Positions 1 through 7,331 of a stretch of 64,000 nt of DNA are shown one piece after another. The position numbers were made by a program, and so were the translations under genes. Positions within the stretch are counted from its first letter, which is position 1; each line of letters opens with the position of its first letter. Below the pieces are notes generated by a model. That model searched no databases and had not been told where the DNA came from. It was given only the letters and a program-made list of their open reading frames with translations. The stretch is taken from the NCBI RefSeq assembly GCF_012272815.1, contig NZ_JAAWWL010000001.1:124001-188000 (forward strand), given 5' to 3'. This stretch comes from Croceivirga thetidis. Lineage in GTDB: Bacteria; Bacteroidota; Bacteroidia; Flavobacteriales; Flavobacteriaceae.

Positions 1-1
1 A

Positions 2-436
2 TTGGTCATTACCGGCAGTTCTGGTCTCTACGAAAGTGCCATGGGCGACGGATACCCAAAACGCGGGGACTACGAATTCATCAAAAAGAAGGCCGAAGAC
101 GTTTTTTACGACCCTAAAGTGGCCACCAAAGAAATAGTCGACGAGGTTTTTGCCACGGTCAATGACCGTATGAAATTGGTCAAGACTTTGGCCATTGCCA
201 AAAGCGCCATACGTCATAACATGTCGAAAGACCTGCCTAAAATGAACACGCCAACCTGCATTATTTGGGGCAAGCAAGACAGTGTAACCCCACCTAATGT
301 GGCCGAAGAGTTTCACGAACTCTTACCCGATTCCGATTTATTTTGGATTGACAAATGCGGTCATGCTCCCATGATGGAGCATCCTGATGAATTCAATCAG
401 GTATTGGACGCTTGGTTGGAGCAACGCGGTTTTTAG
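2..436 (+). CDS. Alpha/beta hydrolase, C-terminal part (5' end outside window)
   Basis: The frame is open to the left edge, so the N-terminus with the nucleophile elbow is missing. The visible 144 residues are the cap region and the end of an alpha/beta-hydrolase fold. The segment IIWGKQDSVTPP carries the usual catalytic Asp, and CGHAPMMEHPDEF carries the catalytic His followed by the typical final helix. The substrate cannot be told from this part. The gene runs in the same direction as yihA, 110 bp downstream. Family call is firm, specificity unknown. Confidence 0.8.
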   Translation: MVITGSSGLYESAMGDGYPKRGDYEFIKKKAEDVFYDPKVATKEIVDEVFATVNDRMKLVKTLAIAKSAIRHNMSKDLPKMNTPTCIIWGKQDSVTPPNVAEEFHELLPDSDLFWIDKCGHAPMMEHPDEFNQVLDAWLEQRGF

Positions 437-488
437 ATTAGGGTAAACGACCTATACTTCAATACTATTTTTCAGACCTTAAGAACGC

Positions 489-496
489 TATCTTTG
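489..496 (+). promoter_or_regulatory. Possible Bacteroidota -7 promoter element for yihA
   Basis: TATCTTTG matches the TAnnTTTG -7 consensus of the Bacteroidota primary sigma factor. A T-rich stretch with TTTTTC lies about 20 bp upstream, where a -33 element is expected. It is about 50 bp before the yihA start codon. This is pattern matching only. Confidence 0.35.
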
Positions 497-546
497 TTTT
501 AGGAAATTGTTTTGCGACATACGTTCAATCTGTAGTACAGCAACCA

Positions 547-1149
547 ATGAAAATAACCTCTGCCGAATTTGTAATGAGCAATAGCGATGTGGCCAAGTGC
601 CCCAACGAACCCTTGCCCGAATACGCCTTTATAGGTCGTTCAAATGTGGGGAAGTCTTCGCTCATCAATATGTTGGTCGACAATAAGAATCTGGCCAAAA
701 CATCGGGCAGACCAGGTAAGACCCAACTCATCAACCATTTTAAAATCAACAAAAATTGGTTTTTGGTCGATTTGCCCGGTTACGGTTACGCGAGGGTTTC
801 CAAAAAAGAAAAGAAAACCTTTCAGAAGTACATTACCCAATATTTTTTAAAACGCAAACAATTGGTCTGTGGTTTTGTGTTGGTTGATATACGCCATACC
901 CCACAACCTGTAGATTTAGAATTTATGGAATGGTTGGGAACCAATGGTATACCGTTTGCCATTATTTTCACCAAAGCGGACAAGCTTAAATCTGAAGAAA
1001 TTGAGCAGCATGTTTCGAAGTATCTGCAAATTTTGTTGGAAGGAGCTTGGGAAGAAGCTCCACCCCATTTTGTGACCTCATCGACCAAGCACATGGGCCG
1101 CGATGCACTCTTAAACTACATCGGTCAAATCAACGCCGAAGTCACCTAA
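547..1149 (+). CDS. yihA: Ribosome biogenesis GTP-binding protein YihA/YsxC (EngB)
   Basis: A 200-residue TRAFAC GTPase of the usual EngB length. The motifs are in order: P-loop GRSNVGKSS (30-38), the switch Thr in GRPGKTQ (about 59), G3 DLPGYG (75-80) and G4 TKAD (142-145). EngB proteins assist late assembly of the 50S ribosomal subunit and act in the cytoplasm. The ATG follows a 110-bp gap containing a plausible promoter, and the gene ends 9 bp before an AraC regulator, which may share its transcript. Family assignment is secure. Confidence 0.95.
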   Translation: MKITSAEFVMSNSDVAKCPNEPLPEYAFIGRSNVGKSSLINMLVDNKNLAKTSGRPGKTQLINHFKINKNWFLVDLPGYGYARVSKKEKKTFQKYITQYFLKRKQLVCGFVLVDIRHTPQPVDLEFMEWLGTNGIPFAIIFTKADKLKSEEIEQHVSKYLQILLEGAWEEAPPHFVTSSTKHMGRDALLNYIGQINAEVT

Positions 1150-1158
1150 TGGTCACCC

Positions 1159-2040
1159 ATGGATGCTGTAAAAACCTACCGTAACATCAACCGTTCAGAT
1201 GCCAATGCAAGTTTTGGCATTTCGCGAATGGAAGACATTTTTGAAAACCGGAAGGGAGCTCCCGATGCGCCACATCGCCATGATTTCTATACCGTTCTAT
1301 TTGTAAAATCGGCCAAAGGTCAGCACCGCATTGACTTCAACTCCTATGCACTGGATAAAAATCAGGTCTATTTTATAAGTCCAGGGCAAGTACATCAATT
1401 GATTGAAGATGAACAATCCATAGGCTATTCCCTAGTGTTTTCAGAAGAATTTTTAGTCTTAAACCAAATCTCGGTTTCGTTTATCGAAGATATCAACCTC
1501 TTTCAAGACAGTGGTGCCAACCCACCGCTTTCTGTTGATGACACCTCATCTCAGGCCTTGGCAACATTGACCGAACAAATGCTAATCCAATTCAGCAGCA
1601 GCCACAAATACAAGTTTGAAGCCCTTGGCGCTTTATTGAAACTGTTTTTGATTCAATGCCACTCCCTTTGTTCGTTGAACGAATTGGATGTGCAGACCCA
1701 AGAAACAGGTGCTAACCTCGTGCGTAATTTTAAAAAATTGGTACATACCAAATACAAAGAATGGCACCATGCCAATAGCTATGCAGAAGCATTGCATATT
1801 ACCCCAGACCATTTGAACCGGGTCATCAAATCATTGACGGGCAAGACCACGAAAGAGCATTTGCAGAGTAGGATCACTACGGCTGCAAAACGACTTTTGT
1901 ACTTCAGTGAATTGTCGAACAAAGAAATCGCCTTTGAACTAGGGTTTTCAGAGCCCGCAAATTTCAGTGCATTTTTTAAAAAATGTACCGGGATTTCACC
2001 CAGTGCGTTTCGCGAGGAACCCAATATCGGATTTTCATAA
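1159..2040 (+). CDS. AraC-family transcriptional regulator
   Basis: A 293-residue protein with two parts. The N-terminal cupin-like sensor begins near residue 30 with the HRHDFYTVLFV pattern typical of AraC sensors in Bacteroidota. The C-terminal AraC DNA-binding domain (about 190-288) has the first helix-turn-helix around YAEALHITPDHLNRVIKSLTG and the second in the NKEIAFELGFSEPANFSAFFKK region. The gene starts 9 bp after yihA and is followed 75 bp later by a pirin gene on the same strand, a natural candidate target. The ligand is unknown. Confidence 0.9.
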   Translation: MDAVKTYRNINRSDANASFGISRMEDIFENRKGAPDAPHRHDFYTVLFVKSAKGQHRIDFNSYALDKNQVYFISPGQVHQLIEDEQSIGYSLVFSEEFLVLNQISVSFIEDINLFQDSGANPPLSVDDTSSQALATLTEQMLIQFSSSHKYKFEALGALLKLFLIQCHSLCSLNELDVQTQETGANLVRNFKKLVHTKYKEWHHANSYAEALHITPDHLNRVIKSLTGKTTKEHLQSRITTAAKRLLYFSELSNKEIAFELGFSEPANFSAFFKKCTGISPSAFREEPNIGFS

Positions 2041-2114
2041 GTAGCTCCCGTTTTTTCATATTCCCAAAGCCGTTTCGGTAAGCGAAATTTGTATCAAACA
2101 AAAAATAAGAACAG

Positions 2115-2843
2115 ATGCAAACGGTATTACATAAAGCAGACACAAGAGGCTACGCCGACCATGGTTGGTTGAAAAGCCATCACAGTTTTAGTTTCGCTGG
2201 CTATCAAAATCCGGAGCGAAACCATTTTGGGGTGCTTCGCGTATTGAACGACGACCAGGTTTCTGAAGCCAAAGGTTTTGGAACCCACCCACATGATAAT
2301 ATGGAAATTGTATCCATACCCCTAGAAGGCGATTTGGAGCATAAGGACAGTATGGGCAATACCACGGTTATTCGCGAAGGCGATGTACAGGTGATGAGTG
2401 CAGGTACAGGAATTTACCATAGCGAGTACAACAAAAATGCGGACAAACCGGTCAAGTTTTTGCAGATTTGGGTATTTCCGAACAAGCGTAATGTTGAACC
2501 ACGTTACGACCAAGTTTCAATTCGGGATATTGAAAAGGAAAACCAATTCTATCAGGTATTGTCCCCAAATACGGATGACGATGGGGTTTGGGTACACCAA
2601 GATGCCTGGTTCCATTTGGGCAAATTTGAAGAAGGTTCATCAGACACTTATAAGATTAAAAAAGAAGGCAATGGCGTATATGCTTTCGTGTTGGAAGGTG
2701 ATGTTGAAATCAACGGACAGCAATTGCAAAAACGCGATGGTTTTGGAATCTGGGAAACCGATAGCCTAGAATTCTCTGCAACCTCAGACAGTAGGGTATT
2801 ATTGATGGAGGTACCTATGGCCCTACCAAGAATTGGCGGATAG
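2115..2843 (+). CDS. Pirin family protein (YhaK-like bicupin)
   Basis: A 242-residue bicupin. The N-terminal half has the pirin signature: GFGTHPHDNMEIVS with metal-ligand His58 and His60, then GTGIYHSE with His102 and Glu104. The C-terminal cupin (about 150-240) is more variable. Pirins bind Fe and some have quercetinase activity; the cellular role of most bacterial ones is unclear. It follows an AraC regulator on the same strand and is closed by a strong hairpin terminator. Confidence 0.9.
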   Translation: MQTVLHKADTRGYADHGWLKSHHSFSFAGYQNPERNHFGVLRVLNDDQVSEAKGFGTHPHDNMEIVSIPLEGDLEHKDSMGNTTVIREGDVQVMSAGTGIYHSEYNKNADKPVKFLQIWVFPNKRNVEPRYDQVSIRDIEKENQFYQVLSPNTDDDGVWVHQDAWFHLGKFEEGSSDTYKIKKEGNGVYAFVLEGDVEINGQQLQKRDGFGIWETDSLEFSATSDSRVLLMEVPMALPRIGG

Positions 2844-2854
2844 GCCGCTCCGTT

Positions 2855-2884
2855 AAATCCCCTTTCTAAAATGAGAGGGGATTT
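2855..2884. terminator. Bidirectional hairpin terminator
   Basis: The arms AAATCCCCT and AGGGGATTT are perfectly complementary, with a short weakly paired loop between them and A/T runs outside. It sits between the convergent pirin gene and the 119-residue minus-strand gene, so it can serve both. Confidence 0.7.
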
Positions 2885-3243
2885 TAACTTCTCTCGTTGA
2901 TGAGCGCTATCAGTTCTTCGACCGACAGCACTTGATTTAATTCGTTGGTTGAAATCAAGACTTCAAGCCCCCCTACCCCTTCAGCTAATACAATCGGAAA
3001 ATCGAATTTATAGCCAAACTTACTGGCATAGGTTTTGGTGAATTCATCTTTATGCAAGAAGACGAGCTCATGTTTACTTTCTTTGCGAAACTTTTTCCAC
3101 GTGCGGTTTTCTGTAAATACCCCATAGGTAATCTCACAGAGCTTACAATCGTAGGTTTTTGGGCTAAAAATTTTGTGCATACTATCGAGTATGGCATTGC
3201 GGGTACTTGAATTCGCGTTATAGACAAAAAGGAATTTCTGCAT
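2884..3243 (-). CDS. Conserved protein of unknown function (119 aa)
   Basis: I recognise this only as a small conserved cytoplasmic protein of Bacteroidota. It begins MQKFLFVYNANSS, has a CKLC pair (Cys33, Cys36) followed by EITYG, and a basic WKKFRKE stretch. No signal peptide or membrane segment is visible. The Cys pair and compact alpha/beta pattern recall thioredoxin-like or small regulatory folds, but nothing is decisive. It lies 15 bp downstream of the recombinase gene on the same strand, so it may be co-transcribed with it. Function unknown. Confidence 0.6.
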   Translation of the reverse strand: MQKFLFVYNANSSTRNAILDSMHKIFSPKTYDCKLCEITYGVFTENRTWKKFRKESKHELVFLHKDEFTKTYASKFGYKFDFPIVLAEGVGGLEVLISTNELNQVLSVEELIALINERS

Positions 3244-3257
3244 TGAAATTTTACTGA

Positions 3258-4325
3258 TTAAAGGGCGTCTAAAGGACTTTGAATTTTTGATAAGCTACGT
3301 GGGGTAACCTTGGTGTACACTTGAGTGGTCTTGATTGAATTGTGGCCCAACAATTCTTGAATAAAGCGCATATCGGCACCAGACTCTAACAAGTGGGTGG
3401 CGTAGCTATGGCGAAGACCATGAATTCCAATTCTTTTTTCAATACCTGCTTTTCGCATGGCGGTCTTAAAAATGTTTTGAACGCTTGCTTTTGAATATTG
3501 ACCCCCATACTGACCTTCGAAAAGATAAGTTTCAGGTTTAAATTCTATATAATAACTTTTGAGTAACGGAAGCAAAGTGACCGGCAGAGGCACATATCTG
3601 TCTTTTTTTCCTTTAGCGCCTTGTACATGGACCATCATACGGTCGCTATCTATATCAGAGACTTTGAGATTGACAACCTCAGAAACCCTGAGACCCATAC
3701 CGTAGGCCAATTGCAATGCCAACAAATGCTTTGGGTTTGAGGTCTCTGAAAAAATTCGCTTTACCTCTCTTTTACTGAGGGTTTTTGGCAGCTTTTGCGG
3801 CTTTTTTGGTCTGGGAATATCAAAAAACATCTTAGGTTGGTGCAGTACCTGTTCGTAGTAGAATTTTATAGCATTAATTTTTCCGTTCAACTTTCGTTCG
3901 GCCATGCCCTCCTTTTCTACACAGTACAAAAAGTAATCCTTTAACCGTTTTGGAGAGAGTTTGTCTACAGGAAAATCCTTTAATAGCGTGAGCAAATGCT
4001 TAAATTCACTTAAGTACTGCCGTACGGTGTTCGGACTATACTTTTTAAGTTTTAATTGCTCATGCATCAAAAGAAATGCCTGACGGTTGGCAGGGTTTAT
4101 TTTTATGACTTTGCCCTCGACAGCAGTTTTTAATGGCAGTTGCAAGGCTTTTCGAACACTGGGTAAGTCTGGCAAATACCATGATTTTTTTGTGGCGCTC
4201 CATTTAGCGGAAGGAAAACGTGACCTCAATTCATCTTTAAGCGTTTTATCAAATTTGAACTGCACGAGAATAACTGCTTTTCCTCGATGTTGGTCAAATT
4301 TGTATGTATAGTTAGCGTATATCAC
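3258..4325 (-). CDS. Tyrosine recombinase, integron-integrase-like without the IntI insertion
   Basis: A 355-residue tyrosine recombinase with all catalytic residues: Arg213 (GLRVSE), Lys in GAKGKKDR (238-241), His302 and Arg305 (HGLRHSYATHLL), His328 (LLGH) and nucleophile Tyr337 (VYTK). An additional N-terminal domain (1-75) precedes the SAM-like core-binding domain (about 78-165). Arg I to His302 spans 89 residues, like XerD and about 40 fewer than IntI1, so the IntI-specific segment is absent. The C-terminus SPLDAL nevertheless matches the end motif seen in IntI1. It is divergent from a long plus-strand cassette-like array, the classical intI arrangement. The start is GTG, since an in-frame stop lies directly upstream; an internal GTG at residue 21 is the alternative. 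Confidence 0.85.
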   Translation of the reverse strand: MIYANYTYKFDQHRGKAVILVQFKFDKTLKDELRSRFPSAKWSATKKSWYLPDLPSVRKALQLPLKTAVEGKVIKINPANRQAFLLMHEQLKLKKYSPNTVRQYLSEFKHLLTLLKDFPVDKLSPKRLKDYFLYCVEKEGMAERKLNGKINAIKFYYEQVLHQPKMFFDIPRPKKPQKLPKTLSKREVKRIFSETSNPKHLLALQLAYGMGLRVSEVVNLKVSDIDSDRMMVHVQGAKGKKDRYVPLPVTLLPLLKSYYIEFKPETYLFEGQYGGQYSKASVQNIFKTAMRKAGIEKRIGIHGLRHSYATHLLESGADMRFIQELLGHNSIKTTQVYTKVTPRSLSKIQSPLDAL

Positions 4326-4385
4326 TTAGGCAATTTGTATATATTTTCTGAAATTATATATTTTTTATATACAAATTACCTAAGT
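4324..4385. promoter_or_regulatory. 20-bp inverted repeat at the recombinase start (operator or attI-like binding site)
   Basis: The left arm (4324-4343, ACTTAGGCAATTTGTATATA) and right arm (4366-4385) are inverted copies with one mismatch, separated by a 22-bp A/T-only-like spacer. The left arm overlaps the GTG start of the recombinase. Its position between recombinase and first cassette suits a recombinase binding site or an autoregulatory operator. It is too A/T-rich and lacks the GC stem expected of a terminator. Confidence 0.6.
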
Positions 4386-4474
4386 TGATTAAAATTTGTT
4401 TTTAAGTCCTTACAGGGCTTACCGTAGATTTTCTTAGATTTAGATGAGTTAACTAAAACTGCACATATTTATGT
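4386..4474. other. Leader between recombinase and first cassette (candidate primary insertion site)
   Basis: With the inverted repeat before it and the 274-bp repeat after it, this is the only stretch of more than 300 bases without a gene in the window (4326-4769). It is A/T-rich, contains GTTAACT near 4449-4455, and ends directly at the first copy of the 274-bp unit. In a classical integron this is where attI lies. I see no ORF and no clear promoter in it. Confidence 0.4.
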
Positions 4475-4748
4475 GATGGTGCAGCATTCGCCTGCGGCGA
4501 ACAAAATTGCTACACGGCTGCGCCGTTCCCGCCCTTTTGCAAGGCTGCCCCATCGAGAGGACTACACCAAATTGCCAGAACCGTAGGATGAGGGACCTAT
4601 AACCAAACACCGCCGCAACGGCAGAAATCAACGCAGCACATCACCGGCTAAACGCAATTTGGCACGGCCACAATTGTCCTTTTTGTTTTATGTAACTTCG
4701 TTACAACACCAAAAATTACAGGGCCGCACTGCGCGTAGCCCTCTCGTT
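4475..4748 (+). repeat. 274-bp direct repeat, copy 1 (ORF-less cassette-like unit)
   Basis: Read base by base it shows no difference from 7030-7303. It starts GATGGTGCAGC and ends CTCTCGTT; both flanks differ completely between copies. It is richer in G/C than its surroundings, has small hairpins such as TTCGCC-TGC-GGCGAA, and ends in an attC-like palindrome. It has no convincing plus-strand gene. This copy sits directly after the recombinase leader, the first cassette position. Confidence 0.9.
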
Positions 4749-4749
4749 A
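4630..4749 (+). other. attC-like site a1 (end of the 274-bp unit)
   Basis: The left part CACCGGCTAAACGC...GGCACGGCC is an imperfect inverted repeat of the right part GGGCCGCACTGCGCGTAGCC, and the site ends CTCTCGTTA. The GGCTA/TAGCC pair and CGTTR end match the other array sites. The left AAC is displaced, so this is a diverged member of the set. Confidence 0.5.
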
Positions 4750-4769
4750 CACCACATTTGAAAAAATAA

Positions 4770-5279
4770 ATGGCAACCCTTTTTCATTTAGTTTTTGAGA
4801 TTATTAGAATTACCATCCTTTCTGCCATTTACGGACTTATAATCTGGTTCATTTTGAACAAGCTATTTGGACAAAAAAGGCTGAAAAAAGAGGTGATTAT
4901 TGTGATCTTGTTTGTTGGACTTTTTGTTTGGCGATTTTCATATTGGAGAAACAATGGACTGGGAGATTTTGGTAGAGTACCAATAAATTCGCAATATGAA
5001 ATAACCATGATTGACTTTTGGCTTGCCAATATCGAAGAAGATGACATTAAAAAAAATGGACAAGGTTTAACCAACGGAATGGAAAAACTATATCTGGAAA
5101 ATGGATTTGTTTATGGACAATCCAATTCTAAATATTTGATTTTTGATTCATTTTCTGGCGAGCTAACAGATGGACTTTCTAAGCGGGAATTTGAACAAGA
5201 AAATGGGAATTTGGACAAATTAGTCACACCTGATAAATTTCATGGAGATTATTGGGGCTGGAAAATCTTGTTGTATTAA
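4770..5279 (+). CDS. Membrane protein of unknown function (cassette 1)
   Basis: A 169-residue protein with two N-terminal membrane segments (about 5-29 and 40-56) joined by a basic loop containing KRLKKE. A polar domain follows, probably on the periplasmic side, including NSQYEITMIDFWLANIEE. I do not recognise the family. The gene lies in the first protein-coding cassette of the array, 21 bp after the right end of site a1, and is followed 8 bp later by attC-like site b. Function unknown. Confidence 0.65.
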   Translation: MATLFHLVFEIIRITILSAIYGLIIWFILNKLFGQKRLKKEVIIVILFVGLFVWRFSYWRNNGLGDFGRVPINSQYEITMIDFWLANIEEDDIKKNGQGLTNGMEKLYLENGFVYGQSNSKYLIFDSFSGELTDGLSKREFEQENGNLDKLVTPDKFHGDYWGWKILLY

Positions 5280-5287
5280 AAACGTGG

Positions 5288-5419
5288 TATAACAATGTGT
5301 ATAGCTCATTGCGGTCGGAATTTCCAAAAGGAAATTCCAGCCCGATTCGCTAACTTGGGGGTACGGCGGAAAAGTCCGGTGGACGTTTTCCGCAACGAAG
5401 CCACACACGAACCGTTGTA
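5288..5419 (+). other. attC-like site b
   Basis: The left end TATAACAATGTGTATAGCTC and right end GAACCGTTGTA carry AAC and GTT triplets. The outer arms GTGTATAGCT-CATTGCGG and CCGCAACGAAGCCACACAC are imperfect inverted repeats. Inside are two further hairpins, GGAATTTCC-AAAA-GGAAATTCC and GCGGAAAAGTCC-GGT-GGACGTTTTCCGC. The interior is nearly the same as that of site d. Confidence 0.65.
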
Positions 5420-5445
5420 AAACATTTGACCAAAATCAAGAAAGT

Positions 5446-6093
5446 ATGGAAATAGACCACATATTTATATTTTCTAATAAGAGAGGAAAGGAAGCTAGTG
5501 ATTTGGTTGAATTTGGATTGACGGAAGGAAGTAGTCGACTTCATCCTGGTCAAGGAACTACAAATCGAAAATTCTATTTTGACAATTTTTTCCTCGAAAT
5601 TTTATGGGTTGTGAATGAGGATGAAATTCAGAGTGATTTAACTAAAAAAACAAAACTTTGGGAACGTTCTCAATTTGAGAAAAACGGAAATTCACGTTTT
5701 GGAATGTGTTTAGTAAATTCAAAATCGACAGATAGCCTTTTTGAGACTAGCAAAATTTATGAACCCGATTATTTTCCAAAAGGAATGTCAATTGACATAA
5801 TTACGAATGAGCAAAACCCAGATTTACCTTGGACTTTCAGACTTCCATATCGTGGTGTAAAAAAGGAAAATAACGAACCAATTGAACACTTAAATGGAAT
5901 AAAAAGTCTGACAAAGGTAGAATTTGAAACTCAAATAGGTAGGCAGAAAACAGATTTTGAAGATGCTTTCAAAAACGTTGAGAATATAGAATTTACTAAA
6001 AGTGATAGTTTAAATTTAATACTTGAATTTGACAATAGTGCTCAAGGAAAAGTAAAAGAATTTCTAGAATTGGATTTAAAAATAAGATACTAA
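5446..6093 (+). CDS. VOC/glyoxalase-like family protein (cassette 2)
   Basis: A 215-residue soluble protein. The start MEIDHIFIFSN, the NRKFYFDNFFLEILWV strand with its metal-site-like Glu and the later PWTFRLPY segment fit the glyoxalase-like (VOC) fold of the longer single-chain type. Substrate is unknown. It is A/T-rich like the other array genes. The cassette begins at the GTT of site b; its leader TTGTAAAACATTTGA resembles the starts of cassettes 1 and 7. Site c follows 7 bp after the stop. Confidence 0.65.
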   Translation: MEIDHIFIFSNKRGKEASDLVEFGLTEGSSRLHPGQGTTNRKFYFDNFFLEILWVVNEDEIQSDLTKKTKLWERSQFEKNGNSRFGMCLVNSKSTDSLFETSKIYEPDYFPKGMSIDIITNEQNPDLPWTFRLPYRGVKKENNEPIEHLNGIKSLTKVEFETQIGRQKTDFEDAFKNVENIEFTKSDSLNLILEFDNSAQGKVKEFLELDLKIRY

Positions 6094-6100
6094 AAAACGT

Positions 6101-6293
6101 TTTACAACACGGTGTATAAAACATAGCTAATAAGCGCTTAACCGAAAGGTTTGTGTATATTTAGAAAGTCCGCCAAATTTTTAATTTGGCTTTTTAAGAA
6201 AGAAAAAATAAAATATAAAAATTCGGCTCTGTGCTAATCCGAAAAGTTAGTGTCTTTTTGCACGCTACGTTTCATACACAAGTCCGTTAGCAA
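6101..6293 (+). other. attC-like site c (long)
   Basis: The left end TTTACAACACGGTGTATAAAAC and right end TTTCATACACAAGTCCGTTAGC contain the AAC and GTT triplets. The arms GTGTATAAAACATAGC and GCTACGTTTCATACAC are inverted with few mismatches. At about 193 bp it is the longest site here, beyond the usual range of attC sites. An inner CCAAATTTTTAATTTGG hairpin is also present. Confidence 0.6.
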
Positions 6294-6298
6294 TAATT

Positions 6299-6898
6299 AT
6301 GAAAAACCTAATTTTAATTATCTCGATTTTACTATTCTTCTCTTGTAAAGAAGAAAAAAAAGTTAAGATTGCTGAAGGAGTTGTTGATTGCAATGATCTA
6401 TTTCAAAACAATGATGGAACTTGGTTTTTGAATAATCAACCATACACAGGGACTTGCGAAAGTTATGAAAATGGTATAATTCAGTCCTATTCAGAATTTA
6501 AAAACGGACTTATCAACGGAAAAATGAAATACTTCTTTCCAAACGGACAAGTTGAGGAAGAAGTGGAATGGACAAACGGAATTGCTAATGGAACGGTAAA
6601 ATATTTTTATGAAAATGGACAACTAGCCGAAGAAGGTCAAGTTAATAATGAATCAAAAGAAGGAGTTTGGAAAAGTTATTATGCAAATGGACAACTAAAA
6701 AACTTGGAAAATTGGAAAAACGGACAGATGAATGATTCTGTATTTAGTTATTTTGAGAATGGGAATATTCATTCCAAAGGCATATTCGTTGACGGAGAAG
6801 AAAATGGACGCTGGATTATGTACGACAGTATTTCAGGAGAAATCGATGGTTATCTTTTTTATGAAAATGGGAAACCAATAAAGGCTGAAAAAAAATAA
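6299..6898 (+). CDS. YwqK-family (MORN-like repeat) lipoprotein (cassette 3)
   Basis: A 199-residue protein with a lipoprotein signal (ISILLFFSCKEE, lipidated Cys at 16). It is followed by repeated units of the type YFPNGQVEEEVEWTNG, YFYENGQLAEEGQVNN and YYANGQLKNLENWKNG, about six in all. These are the YwqK/MORN-variant repeats of many Bacteroidota surface proteins and of the YwqK antitoxin family. A toxin partner is not visible next to it. It is surface- or periplasm-anchored by inference. Its ATG lies 12 bp after the GTT of site c. Confidence 0.75.
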   Translation: MKNLILIISILLFFSCKEEKKVKIAEGVVDCNDLFQNNDGTWFLNNQPYTGTCESYENGIIQSYSEFKNGLINGKMKYFFPNGQVEEEVEWTNGIANGTVKYFYENGQLAEEGQVNNESKEGVWKSYYANGQLKNLENWKNGQMNDSVFSYFENGNIHSKGIFVDGEENGRWIMYDSISGEIDGYLFYENGKPIKAEKK

Positions 6899-6900
6899 CT

Positions 6901-7032
6901 ATTGCTAACAATGGCTAAAATTCATTGCGGCGGAATTTCCATTGGGAAATTCCACGCAAACAGCTAACTTAGGGGCTACGGCGGAAAAGTCCGTTGGACG
7001 TTTTCCGCAACGAAATCTTAGCCGAGACCGAT
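6901..7032 (+). other. attC-like site d
   Basis: The left end GCTAACAATGGCTAAAATTC and right end AATCTTAGCCGAGACCG are inverted: GGCTAAAATT-CATTGCGG against CCGCAACGAAATCTTAGCC. The interior, with its hairpins GGAATTTCC/GGAAATTCC and GCGGAAAAGTCC/GGACGTTTTCCGC, is nearly the same as in site b. The right end reads GAGACCG then ATGG instead of GTT because the second 274-bp unit begins here. Confidence 0.65.
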
Positions 7033-7303
7033 GGTGCAGCATTCGCCTGCGGCGAACAAAATTGCTACACGGCTGCGCCGTTCCCGCCCTTTTGCAAGGC
7101 TGCCCCATCGAGAGGACTACACCAAATTGCCAGAACCGTAGGATGAGGGACCTATAACCAAACACCGCCGCAACGGCAGAAATCAACGCAGCACATCACC
7201 GGCTAAACGCAATTTGGCACGGCCACAATTGTCCTTTTTGTTTTATGTAACTTCGTTACAACACCAAAAATTACAGGGCCGCACTGCGCGTAGCCCTCTC
7301 GTT
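7030..7303 (+). repeat. 274-bp direct repeat, copy 2
   Basis: No difference from 4475-4748 was seen, at a distance of 2,555 bp. It begins exactly at the right end of site d and ends CTCTCGTT, directly before the DUF6090 cluster. The lack of any difference implies recent copying, gene conversion or selection. The minus-strand reading frames that cross both copies are explained by the repeat and are not taken as genes. Confidence 0.9.
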
Positions 7304-7304
7304 G
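7185..7304 (+). other. attC-like site a2 (end of second 274-bp unit)
   Basis: Same sequence as site a1. The downstream flank differs: CTCTCGTTG here, CTCTCGTTA at copy 1. Thus the shared sequence stops just after CGTT, which is where adjacent cassettes join in an integron-type array. Confidence 0.5.
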
Positions 7305-7331
7305 TGCTTCATTATGACAAACCTCTAAACA

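Noticed and set aside
3258-4325. Calling the recombinase a standard integron integrase (intI)
   Set aside because: The spacing between Arg213 and His302 leaves no room for the IntI-specific segment, so the gene symbol is withheld.
4324-4385. Inverted repeat as a rho-independent terminator
   Set aside because: The stem is almost all A/T, the loop is 22 nt, and it overlaps a start codon, not a gene end.
4449-4631. 60-residue minus-strand reading frame in the 274-bp repeat, and a 93-residue version at 6905-7186
   Set aside because: Both are the same frame through the duplicated palindromic DNA; the longer one only runs on into site d. No start signal and no resemblance to a protein family.
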